Assembly (NCBI GenBank): GCA_021731405.1 | Contig: JAKFXN010000002.1 | Coordinates: 1-64,000 of the forward strand | Source: Candidatus Parcubacteria bacterium | GTDB taxonomy: Bacteria; Patescibacteria; Paceibacteria; UBA9973; UBA918 | Reading direction: 5' to 3' | Length of the DNA: 64,000 nt | In this document: in pieces, positions 8,479 through 16,938 of the stretch | Layout of the letters: every line of letters begins with the position of its first letter | How positions within the stretch are numbered: the stretch's first letter is position 1 | The notes under the pieces: model-generated | Told to the model about the DNA's origin: nothing | What the model saw: only the letters and a program-made list of their open reading frames with translations | The model's database searches: none | Translations under genes and position numbers: made by a program

Positions 8479-9507
8479 ATGAAAAAGAACACCAAGTTAT
8501 ATGAAATAGTTGCAGCCTTAATGGCACCAGGTAAAGGAATTTTAGCAGCTGATGAAAGTGACGCTACTGCTGGTAAACGTTTGTCGATGGTACATCTTCC
8601 AAACGAACCAGAAAATCGACAGGATTTTCGAGAGTTACTTTTTGCTGCTCCAGGAACTGAAGAGTATCTCTCAGGTGTTATCATGTATGACTCCTCAATC
8701 AAGAATTTTACAGACGACGGCACTCCGTTCCCAGACGTTTTAACCGCTAAAGGAATTGTACCGGGTATTAAAGTTGACCTCGGTACCGTTGATTTGCATG
8801 GATTTAAGGGTGAAGTGGTTAGTCAGGGCCTTGATAACCTTGAGGAGCGATTTAAAGAATATTATGACCTTGGTGCTCGTTTTGCTAAATGGCGCGCGGT
8901 TATTACTATTGATGACGAGGAGCTTCCGACAGATGCTGCTATTACGATGAATTGTATTATCCTTGCTCGCTATGCACAGCTTGCGCAGGCAGCTGGTATT
9001 GTTCCAATGGTAGAGCCTGAAGTTATTTATGCTGGTGACCACACCCTGCAAAAAGCAGAGATGGTAACTACGCGAACACTACAAATTTTGTTTCAGACAC
9101 TCATGACCTACAAAGTGGATCTTGAAGGACTTATCTTGAAGTCTTCAATGGTTCTCGCAGGGGATATGTGCAGTGAACAATCAACTCCAGAGCAAATTGC
9201 CAACGCCACCATGCGAACCTTCCACATGTCGGTTCCACACGAGGTTGGTGGAATTGTATTTCTTTCAGGTGGACAAACGCCAAAGCGCTCAACTGAAAAC
9301 CTCAATGCAATGGCTAAGCTCGGTGCTCAACCGTGGCCAATTACTTTTTCTTTCTCGCGCGCAATTGAAGAACCTGTCCTTATGGCATGGCAAGGTAAGC
9401 CAGAAAATATTCCTGAAGCACAAAAAGTATTGCTTCATGTTTGCAAGATGAACAGTCTCGCTACGCAAGGAAAGTATGACTCAGCTGCGGACGCTATCTT
9501 AAAATAA
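8479..9507 (+). CDS. Class I fructose-bisphosphate aldolase
   Basis: 342 aa, the usual length for class I (Schiff-base) FBP aldolases of the animal/plant type. N-terminal signature PGKGILAADESDATAGKR; conserved KWRAVITI; Schiff-base lysine in LEGLILKSSMV (near residue 219); GGIVFLSGGQ phosphate-binding loop; FSFSRAIEEPVLMAWQGK near the end. It splits fructose-1,6-bisphosphate into the two triose phosphates, in glycolysis or gluconeogenesis. Monocistronic: promoter 9 nt before the ATG and a strong terminator after it. Confidence 0.95.
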   Translation: MKKNTKLYEIVAALMAPGKGILAADESDATAGKRLSMVHLPNEPENRQDFRELLFAAPGTEEYLSGVIMYDSSIKNFTDDGTPFPDVLTAKGIVPGIKVDLGTVDLHGFKGEVVSQGLDNLEERFKEYYDLGARFAKWRAVITIDDEELPTDAAITMNCIILARYAQLAQAAGIVPMVEPEVIYAGDHTLQKAEMVTTRTLQILFQTLMTYKVDLEGLILKSSMVLAGDMCSEQSTPEQIANATMRTFHMSVPHEVGGIVFLSGGQTPKRSTENLNAMAKLGAQPWPITFSFSRAIEEPVLMAWQGKPENIPEAQKVLLHVCKMNSLATQGKYDSAADAILK

Positions 9508-9508
9508 A

Positions 9509-9540
9509 AATAAACCCCTTCCATACGGAAGGGGTTTATT
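9509..9540 (+). terminator. Terminator of fba
   Basis: A perfect 14-bp stem (9509-9522 with 9527-9540, loop ATAC) with a T-rich 3' side. Confidence 0.9.
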
Positions 9541-9570
9541 TTTGCTAGGAACTCGCAAAAGAAATAATAA

Positions 9571-9595
9571 AATCCCTCCAACTGGAGGGATTTTT
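9571..9595 (+). terminator. Second terminator-like hairpin
   Basis: AATCCCTCC pairs with GGAGGGATT around AACT, followed by TTT. It lies 30 nt after the fba terminator. The gap up to 9700 has no gene, only one more hairpin (GATTTGCCT near 9663 with AGG-CAAATC at 9676-9685). Confidence 0.6.
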
Positions 9596-9699
9596 ATAAT
9601 GTGGAATGCTGGGTTCGCTAGCGTTATGACCCCTACTAAGCTGCGAGACTGTGAGCTCCAGCGATTTGCCTTTGGAGGACAAATCGGGAGCGAAGTAAA

Positions 9700-9718
9700 C
9701 AAAAAGCCCTGGCGGGCT
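9700..9718 (-). terminator. Terminator of rpmG
   Basis: On the minus strand AGCCC-GCCA-GGGCT is followed by TTTTTG, starting 5 bp after the rpmG stop codon. Confidence 0.75.
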
Positions 9719-9723
9719 AATGT

Positions 9724-9903
9724 TTACTTCTTCTGCTTGTAGACTGTGTGAGTCTTAGAAACTGGGTTAAATTTCTTGGTCTCGTACTTCTTACTTGGGT
9801 CTTTTTTAACCTTGTTATTGAAGCGAGTATAGTAGGTGTGGCCTTTGCCCACGCCCTTTTTGTCGCCTACGCTAACGAGTTTTATGAGTAAATCTTGTGA
9901 CAT
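9724..9903 (-). CDS. rpmG: 50S ribosomal protein L33
   Basis: 59 aa, beginning MSQDLLIKLVSVGDKKGVGK, continuing GHTYYTRFNNK and ending FNPVSKTHTVYKQKK. The core matches L33 (the G-H-x-Y-x-T-x-x-N-K pattern and the F-x-P-x-x-x-x-H-x-x-Y tail). It is a small basic protein of the large ribosomal subunit. The CxxC zinc motifs of some L33 forms are absent, so this is the Cys-free type. It has a consensus promoter (TTGACT-17-TAGAAT) 9 nt before the ATG and its own terminator, so it is a single-gene unit. No Shine-Dalgarno. Confidence 0.88.
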   Translation of the reverse strand: MSQDLLIKLVSVGDKKGVGKGHTYYTRFNNKVKKDPSKKYETKKFNPVSKTHTVYKQKK

Positions 9904-9912
9904 AGTGGTGCG

Positions 9913-9941
9913 ATTCTAGCAAAAAAACAGATTTTAGTCAA
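9913..9941 (-). promoter_or_regulatory. rpmG promoter
   Basis: TTGACT (9936-9941), exact 17-nt spacer, TAGAAT (9913-9918), minus strand. Only 9 nt lie between the -10 box and the ATG, so the predicted 5' UTR is about 0-3 nt. Confidence 0.8.
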
Positions 9942-10071
9942 TTTTAGGATTTGCCAAAGGTCGATAAGCACAGTTTTCAGATAGTCTTTTGGCGGCAGAC
10001 TTTAGGTCTGTGTTATCATGAGTTTATCTACAAAAATGTGAGTAGTATTTGTTTTTGTAGTGATTTTATAC

Positions 10072-11295
10072 ATGAAAGTACTCACTTTTAGCTGGGACTT
10101 TCCACCAACACGAAACGGTGGCCTTGGAGTAGCGTGTTTTGGCTTAACACGAGAATTATCCCACAATGGTGTGGAAGTTATTTTTGTACTACCTAAGCGA
10201 CAGGAGGTTGTAGGTAACGCTCGTTTTGTTTTTGCTGACTCTGCGCGCAGTGTAAAAGTGCGAGAAATAAGCTCATCTTTAAAGGCGTACCAGGCAACAG
10301 ACAGCTTGGTCCATTACATTGAATCTTTTGATGCTGAAGGACGACCAGTCATTAAATCAAGAACAATTGTTGAAGAAGTGCATCGATTTGCGCACCAGGC
10401 TTCTCTCATCGCCCAGGAAGAAACGTTTGATATTATCCACGCTCATGACTGGACCTCGTACCTCGCTGGTGTAGCTGCAAAAGTTGCCAGTGGTAAACCA
10501 CTCATTCTCCATGTTCATGCTACTTCATTTGATCAGGCAGCAAGCCAAAATGTTGATCCTGGAATTTTTCATATCGAAAGTGAGGGGTTTGCTGCTGCAG
10601 ACAAGATTGTTACGGTTAGTCAGTTTACAAAAAATATTTTAGTAGAAAAGCATGGCGTTAACCCTGCAAAGATTGAAGTTGTGCACAATGGCTGCGATAC
10701 GTTTGAGCCACAGAGGCATGATCCTACTTTAGCTGGACTTAAGGCTCAAGGTAAAAAAGTAGTTTTATACCATGGCCGGATCACCATCCAAAAAGGAGTT
10801 GACTATTTTGTGCGTGCAGCTAGGCGCGTAGTTGATATAGATAGTAACGTAGTGTTTGTCATTTCTGGATGGGGAGATATGACCAATCAAATAATTCAAC
10901 AGGTCGGCGCAATGGGCCTCTCCAGCCACGTCATCTTTGCTGGGGCTCTCTGGGAAGAAGAGCGTGACCGTATGTATCAAAGTGCAGATTTGGTGGTGAT
11001 GCCATCAGTGTCTGAGCCGTTTGGTCTGGTGCCACTTGAGGCATTGCAGCATGGTACTGCTTCTATCATTACCCATCAGTCTGGTGTTGGTGAAGTGTTG
11101 ACTCATGTCCTCAAAGTAGATTTCTGGGATGTGGATGAGATGGCAAATAAGATTCTTTCAGCGTTACGCTATCCAGTGTTACGCCAGCAAATTGTTTTGG
11201 AAGGGAAGCGCGAGCTCCATAAAATGTCGTGGAAAGAGGCGGCGGTAAAAATGGTTCGTCTATATCGTAATCTGCTACAATACATCACATCATAG
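10072..11295 (+). CDS. GT4-family glycosyltransferase, glycogen-synthase-like
   Basis: 407 aa from the ATG at 10072 (MKVLTFSWDFPPTRNGGLG). An in-frame GTG at 10060 would add four residues but gives a worse start. GT-B fold: N-terminal donor loop FPPTRNGGLG, middle HAHDWTSYLAG, then the second Rossmann half with VLYHGRITIQKGVDYF and the nucleotide-sugar motif MPSVSEPFGLVPLEAL (E-x7-E). Such enzymes extend alpha-glucans from NDP-glucose or transfer sugars retaining the anomer. Followed within 3 bp by a GH57 gene and then GH15, so it is probably part of storage-glucan metabolism. Substrate not proven. Confidence 0.85.
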   Translation: MKVLTFSWDFPPTRNGGLGVACFGLTRELSHNGVEVIFVLPKRQEVVGNARFVFADSARSVKVREISSSLKAYQATDSLVHYIESFDAEGRPVIKSRTIVEEVHRFAHQASLIAQEETFDIIHAHDWTSYLAGVAAKVASGKPLILHVHATSFDQAASQNVDPGIFHIESEGFAAADKIVTVSQFTKNILVEKHGVNPAKIEVVHNGCDTFEPQRHDPTLAGLKAQGKKVVLYHGRITIQKGVDYFVRAARRVVDIDSNVVFVISGWGDMTNQIIQQVGAMGLSSHVIFAGALWEEERDRMYQSADLVVMPSVSEPFGLVPLEALQHGTASIITHQSGVGEVLTHVLKVDFWDVDEMANKILSALRYPVLRQQIVLEGKRELHKMSWKEAAVKMVRLYRNLLQYITS

Positions 11296-11297
11296 GT

Positions 11298-12686
11298 ATG
11301 CTTAGTGTCTGTCCGTATTTTCATGTCCATCAGCCGTATCGCATTAAGCAGTATCGTGTTTTTGATATTGGTAATGATAACGAATATTTTAATGACGGCA
11401 GTGAGACTGATCTCAACAATCGGCGCATAGTAGAAAAGGTAGCCAACAAGTCATACCGACCCACCAATGCTATTCTGCAGGAGCTTCTTGACACCCACCC
11501 TGATTTTAAATTTGCGCTCTCATTTTCTGGCACGGTTCTTGATCAGTTTGAAGCGTATGCGCCAGATGTACTAGAGTCTTTCCAAAAATTAGTTTCAAGC
11601 GGACGAGTGGAAATTTTGGCTGACACCTATCACCATTCACTCGCTTTTTTCTACTCTGTACCAGAGTTTGAACGCCAAGTGCTTCAGCATAAAAAGCGCG
11701 TCAAACAGCTGTTTGGTGTTACTCCGAAGGTGTTTCGAAATACTGAGCTTTCGTATCGGAACGATCTTGCAAAGTGGTGCGAGGATAATGGATACATCGG
11801 CATTATGGCAGAAGGTTGGGAAAAATATCTTGGTTGGCGAAGTCCAAACTTTTTGTATCAACCGCCAGGCTGTAGCAAAATTAAGGTTCTGTTAAAAAAC
11901 TACAAATTGTCAGACGACGTCGCGTTTCGGTTTAGTAATCAAGGCTGGGCAAGTTGGCCACTTTCAGCTGAAACATACACAGACTGGATTCATTCTCATC
12001 ACGGTGGTGCGGAGACCATAAATCTTTTTATGGACTACGAAACCTTTGGTGAACACCAATGGGAAGATACTGGTATTTTTAACTTTTTGCGTGCACTGCC
12101 ACACATGCTTACGAGTCGAAGTGATACTACGTTTAAAACTCCGTCTGAGACAGTAGCAAGCTACAACTCAGTCGGAGAAATAGACGTCCCAGATATTTTG
12201 ACATGGGCTGACACCGACCGAGACCTGACTGCTTGGACCGGAAACGACATTCAGCGTGATGCCATAAAAGCTATCTATGGTATGGAAGAAAAAGTGTTAG
12301 CGACAAAAGATAAGTCTTTGATTGAGACTTGGCGCAAGTTACAGACGTCTGATCATTTTTATTATATGTGTACGAAGTGGTCAGAGGACGGAGATGTGCA
12401 TGCCTACTTCAGTCCGTACAAATCCCCATATGATGCATATATCGCTTTTATGAATGCCTTAAGTGATTTACAATTAAGAGTAAGTCACGCTCTCGTAAAA
12501 GAAGAGGAGCGCGCGAAAAAACAAGCAGAAAAAATTAAACAAAAGCTTGTAGTGCTCGAGGAGACGGAGCTGCCAAGGGCAGAAAAAATTGAACCCCAAG
12601 GCACGCTAGGAGAAAGAGTCAAAGAATGGGGCAGAGGGTTGTGGAAGCGTTTTAGTTCCTTAATAGTTCTTGTAAAAGAGAAATAG
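11298..12686 (+). CDS. GH57 alpha-amylase/glucanotransferase family protein
   Basis: 462 aa. GH57 motifs: HVHQPYR at the N-terminus (region 1), ILADTYHHSL (region 2), FRNTELSY with the nucleophile Glu near residue 150 (region 3), and LFMDYETFGEHQ with the acid Asp (region 4). The (beta/alpha)7 domain is followed by a helical part and a Lys/Glu-rich tail. GH57 enzymes hydrolyse or transfer alpha-1,4/1,6-glucans. It starts 2 bp after the GT4 stop, so the two are surely co-transcribed. Whether it hydrolyses or branches glucan cannot be decided by eye. Confidence 0.9.
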   Translation: MLSVCPYFHVHQPYRIKQYRVFDIGNDNEYFNDGSETDLNNRRIVEKVANKSYRPTNAILQELLDTHPDFKFALSFSGTVLDQFEAYAPDVLESFQKLVSSGRVEILADTYHHSLAFFYSVPEFERQVLQHKKRVKQLFGVTPKVFRNTELSYRNDLAKWCEDNGYIGIMAEGWEKYLGWRSPNFLYQPPGCSKIKVLLKNYKLSDDVAFRFSNQGWASWPLSAETYTDWIHSHHGGAETINLFMDYETFGEHQWEDTGIFNFLRALPHMLTSRSDTTFKTPSETVASYNSVGEIDVPDILTWADTDRDLTAWTGNDIQRDAIKAIYGMEEKVLATKDKSLIETWRKLQTSDHFYYMCTKWSEDGDVHAYFSPYKSPYDAYIAFMNALSDLQLRVSHALVKEEERAKKQAEKIKQKLVVLEETELPRAEKIEPQGTLGERVKEWGRGLWKRFSSLIVLVKEK

Positions 12687-12703
12687 TTCATAAGTTCATT
12701 TAT

Positions 12704-13066
12704 ATGCAAAAAAAAGTAACAGCAACGCCAAAAAAAGCAGCTGCAAAAAAGGCAGTCTCTAAAAAAAATCCCACTGAGGCAAAGAAAAAGTCTGGAAAGA
12801 AGACTCTGCTTATTGCAAATAATCAGCAATCGTTTTGGGTTAATAACGGTCAGATTCTAAACAGTTTGTTGGCTCTTGAGACAGCGCTCCAGGTGATGAC
12901 TAAAGATACTTTTTCATACCATGTCGCCAAAGACAGGAATGACTTTGCTCAGTGGGTGGAATATGTCCTTGTGGATGCAGCCTGCGCCGCTGATTTGCGT
13001 AAGGCTAAGACTCCAAGTGCAGCTAAGACGGTAGTTGTAAAGCACCTAAAGACCTACCAGCTCTAA
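12704..13066 (+). CDS. Small protein with a basic AK-rich N-terminus, DUF5752-like
   Basis: 120 aa. Residues 1-42 are a Lys/Ala-rich tail (KKAAAKKAVSKKN). Residues 45-120 form a compact helical domain (FWVNNGQILNSLLALETAL...DFAQWVEYVLVDAACAADL). The domain resembles the small DUF5752-type proteins found next to glucan genes (recalled, not searched). It sits 17 bp after GH57 and 3 bp before GH15 in the same operon. Possibly a granule- or nucleic-acid-associated accessory; function unknown. Confidence 0.65.
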   Translation: MQKKVTATPKKAAAKKAVSKKNPTEAKKKSGKKTLLIANNQQSFWVNNGQILNSLLALETALQVMTKDTFSYHVAKDRNDFAQWVEYVLVDAACAADLRKAKTPSAAKTVVVKHLKTYQL

Positions 13067-13069
13067 TAC

Positions 13070-15046
13070 ATGTCTCGCGCGGTCACTATTGGTAACGGGA
13101 GTTTACTTGTCGGTTTAGATTACCGCGGACAGGTTCGTGACTTGTATTTTCCACACGTTGGGGAAGCAAATCACGTGAGTGGTGCGAGTGGAAACTTTGT
13201 GCACCGTATTGGTGTGTTTGTGGAAGGGGCACTCTCTTGGCTCGATAATGAAGATTGGGTGGTGACTATTGGTGCGAGTGAGCACACCTCTACTGGTACG
13301 CTTACTGCTACCAATGAAAGGCTTCAAGTAATACTTGAAAGTCATGATGCAGTACATAACGAACAGAATGTTTTTTTGCGTAATTTTAGAGTAACAAATA
13401 CAGGAAGTGTCTCGCGCGAAGTTAAACTTTTTCTCTCACAACAATTTCGCATTTCAGAATCAAGACGCGGTGACACTGCCTTTTTTGATCCGCGGGTAAA
13501 AGCGATTGTGCACTATAAAGGGAATACTACTTTTTTGGTAAATGCTTTTATGGGTGGCAAACAATTTACTGAATACAACATTGGGTTGTTTGGTATTGAA
13601 GGAAAAGAAGGTACCTATATGGATGCTGTGGATGGGAAACTTGAAAAGAACCCAATTGAGCATGGCTCAGTAGATTCAGTCATTGGACTCTCAGCCGTTC
13701 TTGAACCTGGTCAAAATGCTGAGGCGTACTACTGGGTGGTCTGCGGCAAGACGATACCCGACGTGCACACCCTTGATGAGTATGTGCTTGAAGAAACGCC
13801 AGAGCGGCTTTTGAATTCAACCGAATCGTACTGGCGTGCTTGGCTCGAAAAAGAACCGCGTAACTTATCTATTTTGCCAGCGCCACTGCGCACCCTCTAC
13901 AACCGTTCCCTTATTACTATGCGTGTACATAGCGACAATGGTGGTGGAATTATTGCTTCCAGTGACACAGACATGCTTCACCATGGGCGAGACACGTACA
14001 GCTATGTATGGCCACGAGATGCAGCCGTAATTGCAACTGCGCTTGATATTTCTGGCTACCACGATGTTGCTACTCGTTTCTTCACCTTTGTCTCAAATTG
14101 TATCGAGCCTGGTGGATACCTTATGCACAAATACCGCTCAGATGGTGTACTTGGTAGTTCATGGCATCCGTGGATGCAGCATGGTGTGCCGCATCTACCT
14201 ATTCAAGAAGATGAGACAGCTGCTACTATATTTGCGCTTTGGAAGCACTACGAACGATGTCGTGATATTGAGTTTATTGAGTCACTATACAATCCGTTTA
14301 TAGAACCGGCAGCAAAATTTATGTGTGAGTACATTGAGCCAACTACTGGTCTGCCCCAAGCATCGTATGACTTATGGGAAGAAAAGTATGGTACGTCTAC
14401 TTACACCGCAGCAGCAGTATATGCAGCGCTTATGGCAGCTTCACGCTTTGCGATGATGCTTGGGAAAGATGATGATTCGCGAACCTATCAAGCGGTAGCG
14501 GAGCGAATGCAAACGGCTATCGGTACTGTGCTCTATGATGAATCACTAAAGATGTTTGTAAAACATGTTCTCCATAGTGAAGATGGTGACTTGACCTTTG
14601 ATAAGACGCTCGACACCAGTAGTTTCTACGGCCTCATTGCTTTTGATGTTTTTGATATCGATGATCCAAAAATCACCGCCTCAGCAAAGACGGTACAGGA
14701 CAGACTCCAAGTGCACTCAAATAGTAAAGGGTATATACGGTACGAAAATGACGGTTATTACCGCATGAGTGATGCTGATACACCAAACCCATGGGTCATT
14801 ACCACATTGTGGATGGCACAGTATTTGATTAAAAAAGCGACTAAGCTAACACACCTCAAAGAGCCGCTAGATTTACTTAACTGGACTTGTTCTCATGCAA
14901 CTACGGGTGGGGTATTGGCCGAGCAGATGCATCCAAACACCAGAGCTCATCTTTCAACTGCACCACTTACGTGGAGTCATGCCGAGTATGTCCTCACTGT
15001 TGATGCCTATCTAAAAAAAGTAGCCGAGCTTTCAGAGGGCGACTAA
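13070..15046 (+). CDS. GH15 glucoamylase/glucodextranase family protein
   Basis: 658 aa. The N-terminal beta-sandwich (about 1-260, NGSLLVGLDYRGQVRDLYFPHVG) precedes an (alpha/alpha)6 barrel with SYVWPRDAAV, LPIQEDETA (general-acid Glu near residue 382) and LTWSHAEYVL (general-base Glu near 636). GH15 enzymes release glucose from the non-reducing ends of alpha-glucans, so with GT4 and GH57 this operon can build and break a glucose polymer. No signal peptide is seen, so it is cytoplasmic. Its last 4 bases overlap the convergent truB stop. Confidence 0.92.
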   Translation: MSRAVTIGNGSLLVGLDYRGQVRDLYFPHVGEANHVSGASGNFVHRIGVFVEGALSWLDNEDWVVTIGASEHTSTGTLTATNERLQVILESHDAVHNEQNVFLRNFRVTNTGSVSREVKLFLSQQFRISESRRGDTAFFDPRVKAIVHYKGNTTFLVNAFMGGKQFTEYNIGLFGIEGKEGTYMDAVDGKLEKNPIEHGSVDSVIGLSAVLEPGQNAEAYYWVVCGKTIPDVHTLDEYVLEETPERLLNSTESYWRAWLEKEPRNLSILPAPLRTLYNRSLITMRVHSDNGGGIIASSDTDMLHHGRDTYSYVWPRDAAVIATALDISGYHDVATRFFTFVSNCIEPGGYLMHKYRSDGVLGSSWHPWMQHGVPHLPIQEDETAATIFALWKHYERCRDIEFIESLYNPFIEPAAKFMCEYIEPTTGLPQASYDLWEEKYGTSTYTAAAVYAALMAASRFAMMLGKDDDSRTYQAVAERMQTAIGTVLYDESLKMFVKHVLHSEDGDLTFDKTLDTSSFYGLIAFDVFDIDDPKITASAKTVQDRLQVHSNSKGYIRYENDGYYRMSDADTPNPWVITTLWMAQYLIKKATKLTHLKEPLDLLNWTCSHATTGGVLAEQMHPNTRAHLSTAPLTWSHAEYVLTVDAYLKKVAELSEGD

Positions 15047-15852
15047 AACTTATGTGTCCAAGTGTTGGTATCTTTATCAAACGTACCAATAGTTGTGCGA
15101 TGAATACTAAAAGCTAAACCTTCAGTGTTTAGCTTTTTCGCAATGAGTTCCGAAAGTGTGCGCATGTAGGTACCGCTTGAACAAATACAAGTTATTTTTG
15201 CGATATAAAAATTGTCGCTTGGGTCACCAGTGCTTTGTATGTTTGCCCAGGCCTTGCGTACCTCTGGTCGCCTAAAATCATTACCAAGGGCTTTTCGTGG
15301 ATCTGTTACTAGGGGGATACGCTCAATGTTTTTAAGTGACTCGTTTACCACCTCACTTCGCGGGAGTGTTCTAAATTCTGTGAGTGAAAGCTGATAGATT
15401 TCTGAAGTTCGAGTCGGAATAGTAATTTCATCAAGTCTATTTTCAACCGCCCACATATGAAGGGGTTTACCTTGTACGGTCTTGGCAGAGAAAACAGGGT
15501 AGGGAAATTCGATTGAGCCAACAAAACTTTTAAGAGCTTCATTTACCGCAGTCTTATCAAGACGAGGTGCTGAACTTTCTTTTACTAAGCCCAGCACATC
15601 TCCAGAATCAGAGTGAATACTAAATAAAATTTCTACCTCATATTCTTTATCTAGATTGTGATACTCGGTTTGTTTTTTACACTCCTCACCGATGAGTACC
15701 AAAAGTTTTCCCGAGGCCATTGGATCGAGTCTTCCCGCGTACGCCAAAGGTACACCTATTAAATCAGGTTGTGTTTGTCTCCAAGTTTCTAGTGTCTCAA
15801 GTGGAGTGTCACCAATTTTCTTTTCAAGTAGGATGTATGGCAGGGTCGACAT
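15043..15852 (-). CDS. truB: tRNA pseudouridine-55 synthase
   Basis: 269 aa. Start region LPYILLEKKIGDTP, catalytic AGRLDPMASGKLLVLIGE with the essential Asp near residue 43, later YEVEILFSIHSDSGD and FSAKTVQGKPLHMWA, and the CSSGTYMRTL motif near the end. It makes pseudouridine 55 in the T-loop of tRNAs. The usual AGTLDP is AGRLDP here, a mild change. It lies 5 bp after the CNNM-type gene in the same direction. Confidence 0.88.
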   Translation of the reverse strand: MSTLPYILLEKKIGDTPLETLETWRQTQPDLIGVPLAYAGRLDPMASGKLLVLIGEECKKQTEYHNLDKEYEVEILFSIHSDSGDVLGLVKESSAPRLDKTAVNEALKSFVGSIEFPYPVFSAKTVQGKPLHMWAVENRLDEITIPTRTSEIYQLSLTEFRTLPRSEVVNESLKNIERIPLVTDPRKALGNDFRRPEVRKAWANIQSTGDPSDNFYIAKITCICSSGTYMRTLSELIAKKLNTEGLAFSIHRTTIGTFDKDTNTWTHKF

Positions 15853-15857
15853 ACTGT

Positions 15858-16826
15858 CTATTCATTATCCGCGTCATCTCCTTCATCTTCAATTTCAAAC
15901 TGAATGATTTCTTCAATAATATCTTCAAGGGTGACAACGCCTAAAAATTGTTTGTTTCGAGTAAGAACTACACCCATATGTTTTTTCTGTTTGAGCATGC
16001 GACCAAGAACGGCATCAAGCATTTCGTCGGGTCGTACGCTTAAGAATTTGTCGTCATAGGCATCTTCTGCTTCAAAAAGAGCAATGTCTTGCTCCTCATA
16101 AATAAGATCTTTCGAGTAGAGAATTCCAACAATATTATCTTCATTTCCGCTGTAGATTGGATATCGTGAAAAATCACTCTGTGCGATTTTGTCGATAAAG
16201 CTTTGGTTGATGCGTTGATTTTTGTCGAAGGTCTCAACTGCTTCTTTTGAAGTCATAATTTCGCGAACACTGGTATGTGAAAATTGTAGCGCTCCATGAA
16301 CAATACGCTCTTCATCTGCATCAAGGTCACTATGCTCAGACTCTTCTAAATCAGACACAATTTGCATTAAGTCGTTTTTTGAATAGAGTGTCGACATTTC
16401 TTCTCCGAGGAGTTTGTCGAGCATATATGCGATAGGGAATGTAATAGGGAACATTACAAACATAAGAATACGAGTGATGGGTGCAAAAGTACTACCAACC
16501 CACAGTGCGTGACGAGAAAATGCAGCTTGAGGAATTATTTCACCAAATAGGAAGATAAGAGACGTAGCAATAACTCCAGCTACCACACCACTCAAGAGTG
16601 AGCCCATATACACCGAAAGCGCGGTGTTTACCATGACGTTTCCTAAAAGGAGAGTGGTCAGTAGTAAATTACCGCGCTTTCGAATTGGGTAGATGGCGAG
16701 TGCCTCTTTGTTCCCGTGTTTAGCACGACGCTCTAAAGTATTGAGGTTTAGGGAAAAATATCCAAGGGTTAGACCCGAGAACATCGCCGAACAAGCAAGT
16801 AAGAATAGGGATAAAAGATATTCCAC
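15858..16826 (-). CDS. CNNM/CorC-type membrane protein (DUF21 plus CBS pair)
   Basis: 322 aa. An N-terminal DUF21 domain with three or four membrane helices (residues 1-130; FSGLTLGYFSLNLNTLERRAKHG) is followed by two CBS domains (about 180-310; REIMTSKEAVETFDK, FSRYPIYSG, GVVTLEDIIEEII). This family exports or regulates Mg2+/Co2+; the CBS pair senses adenine nucleotides. The acidic tail is DEGDDADNE. It starts with GTG, 9 bp after a possible 26-aa peptide gene, and is followed by truB. Confidence 0.87.
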   Translation of the reverse strand: MEYLLSLFLLACSAMFSGLTLGYFSLNLNTLERRAKHGNKEALAIYPIRKRGNLLLTTLLLGNVMVNTALSVYMGSLLSGVVAGVIATSLIFLFGEIIPQAAFSRHALWVGSTFAPITRILMFVMFPITFPIAYMLDKLLGEEMSTLYSKNDLMQIVSDLEESEHSDLDADEERIVHGALQFSHTSVREIMTSKEAVETFDKNQRINQSFIDKIAQSDFSRYPIYSGNEDNIVGILYSKDLIYEEQDIALFEAEDAYDDKFLSVRPDEMLDAVLGRMLKQKKHMGVVLTRNKQFLGVVTLEDIIEEIIQFEIEDEGDDADNE

Positions 16827-16835
16827 GGTAGTTGT

Positions 16836-16916
16836 TTAAAGCGGATTTCCACCTAGAAATGTATTCACAATTGCTAGAAGGATGAAGAGGCCGATAGCTA
16901 CAATAATGTATTGCAT
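16836..16916 (-). CDS. Possible 26-aa single-TM peptide
   Basis: MQYIIVAIGLFILLAIVNTF then LGGNPL, stop. It is almost entirely one membrane helix. On the minus strand a TATACT box lies 8 nt before the ATG, the same nearly leaderless geometry as other genes here, and the stop is 9 nt before the CNNM-type gene. It could be a leader peptide or small partner of that transporter. Too short for proof. Confidence 0.4.
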   Translation of the reverse strand: MQYIIVAIGLFILLAIVNTFLGGNPL

Positions 16917-16938
16917 AGGCTATCAGTATACCAAATCC

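Noticed and set aside
10060..10071. GTG start for the GT4 gene
   Set aside because: It adds only MILY before a much better ATG that begins the conserved fold.
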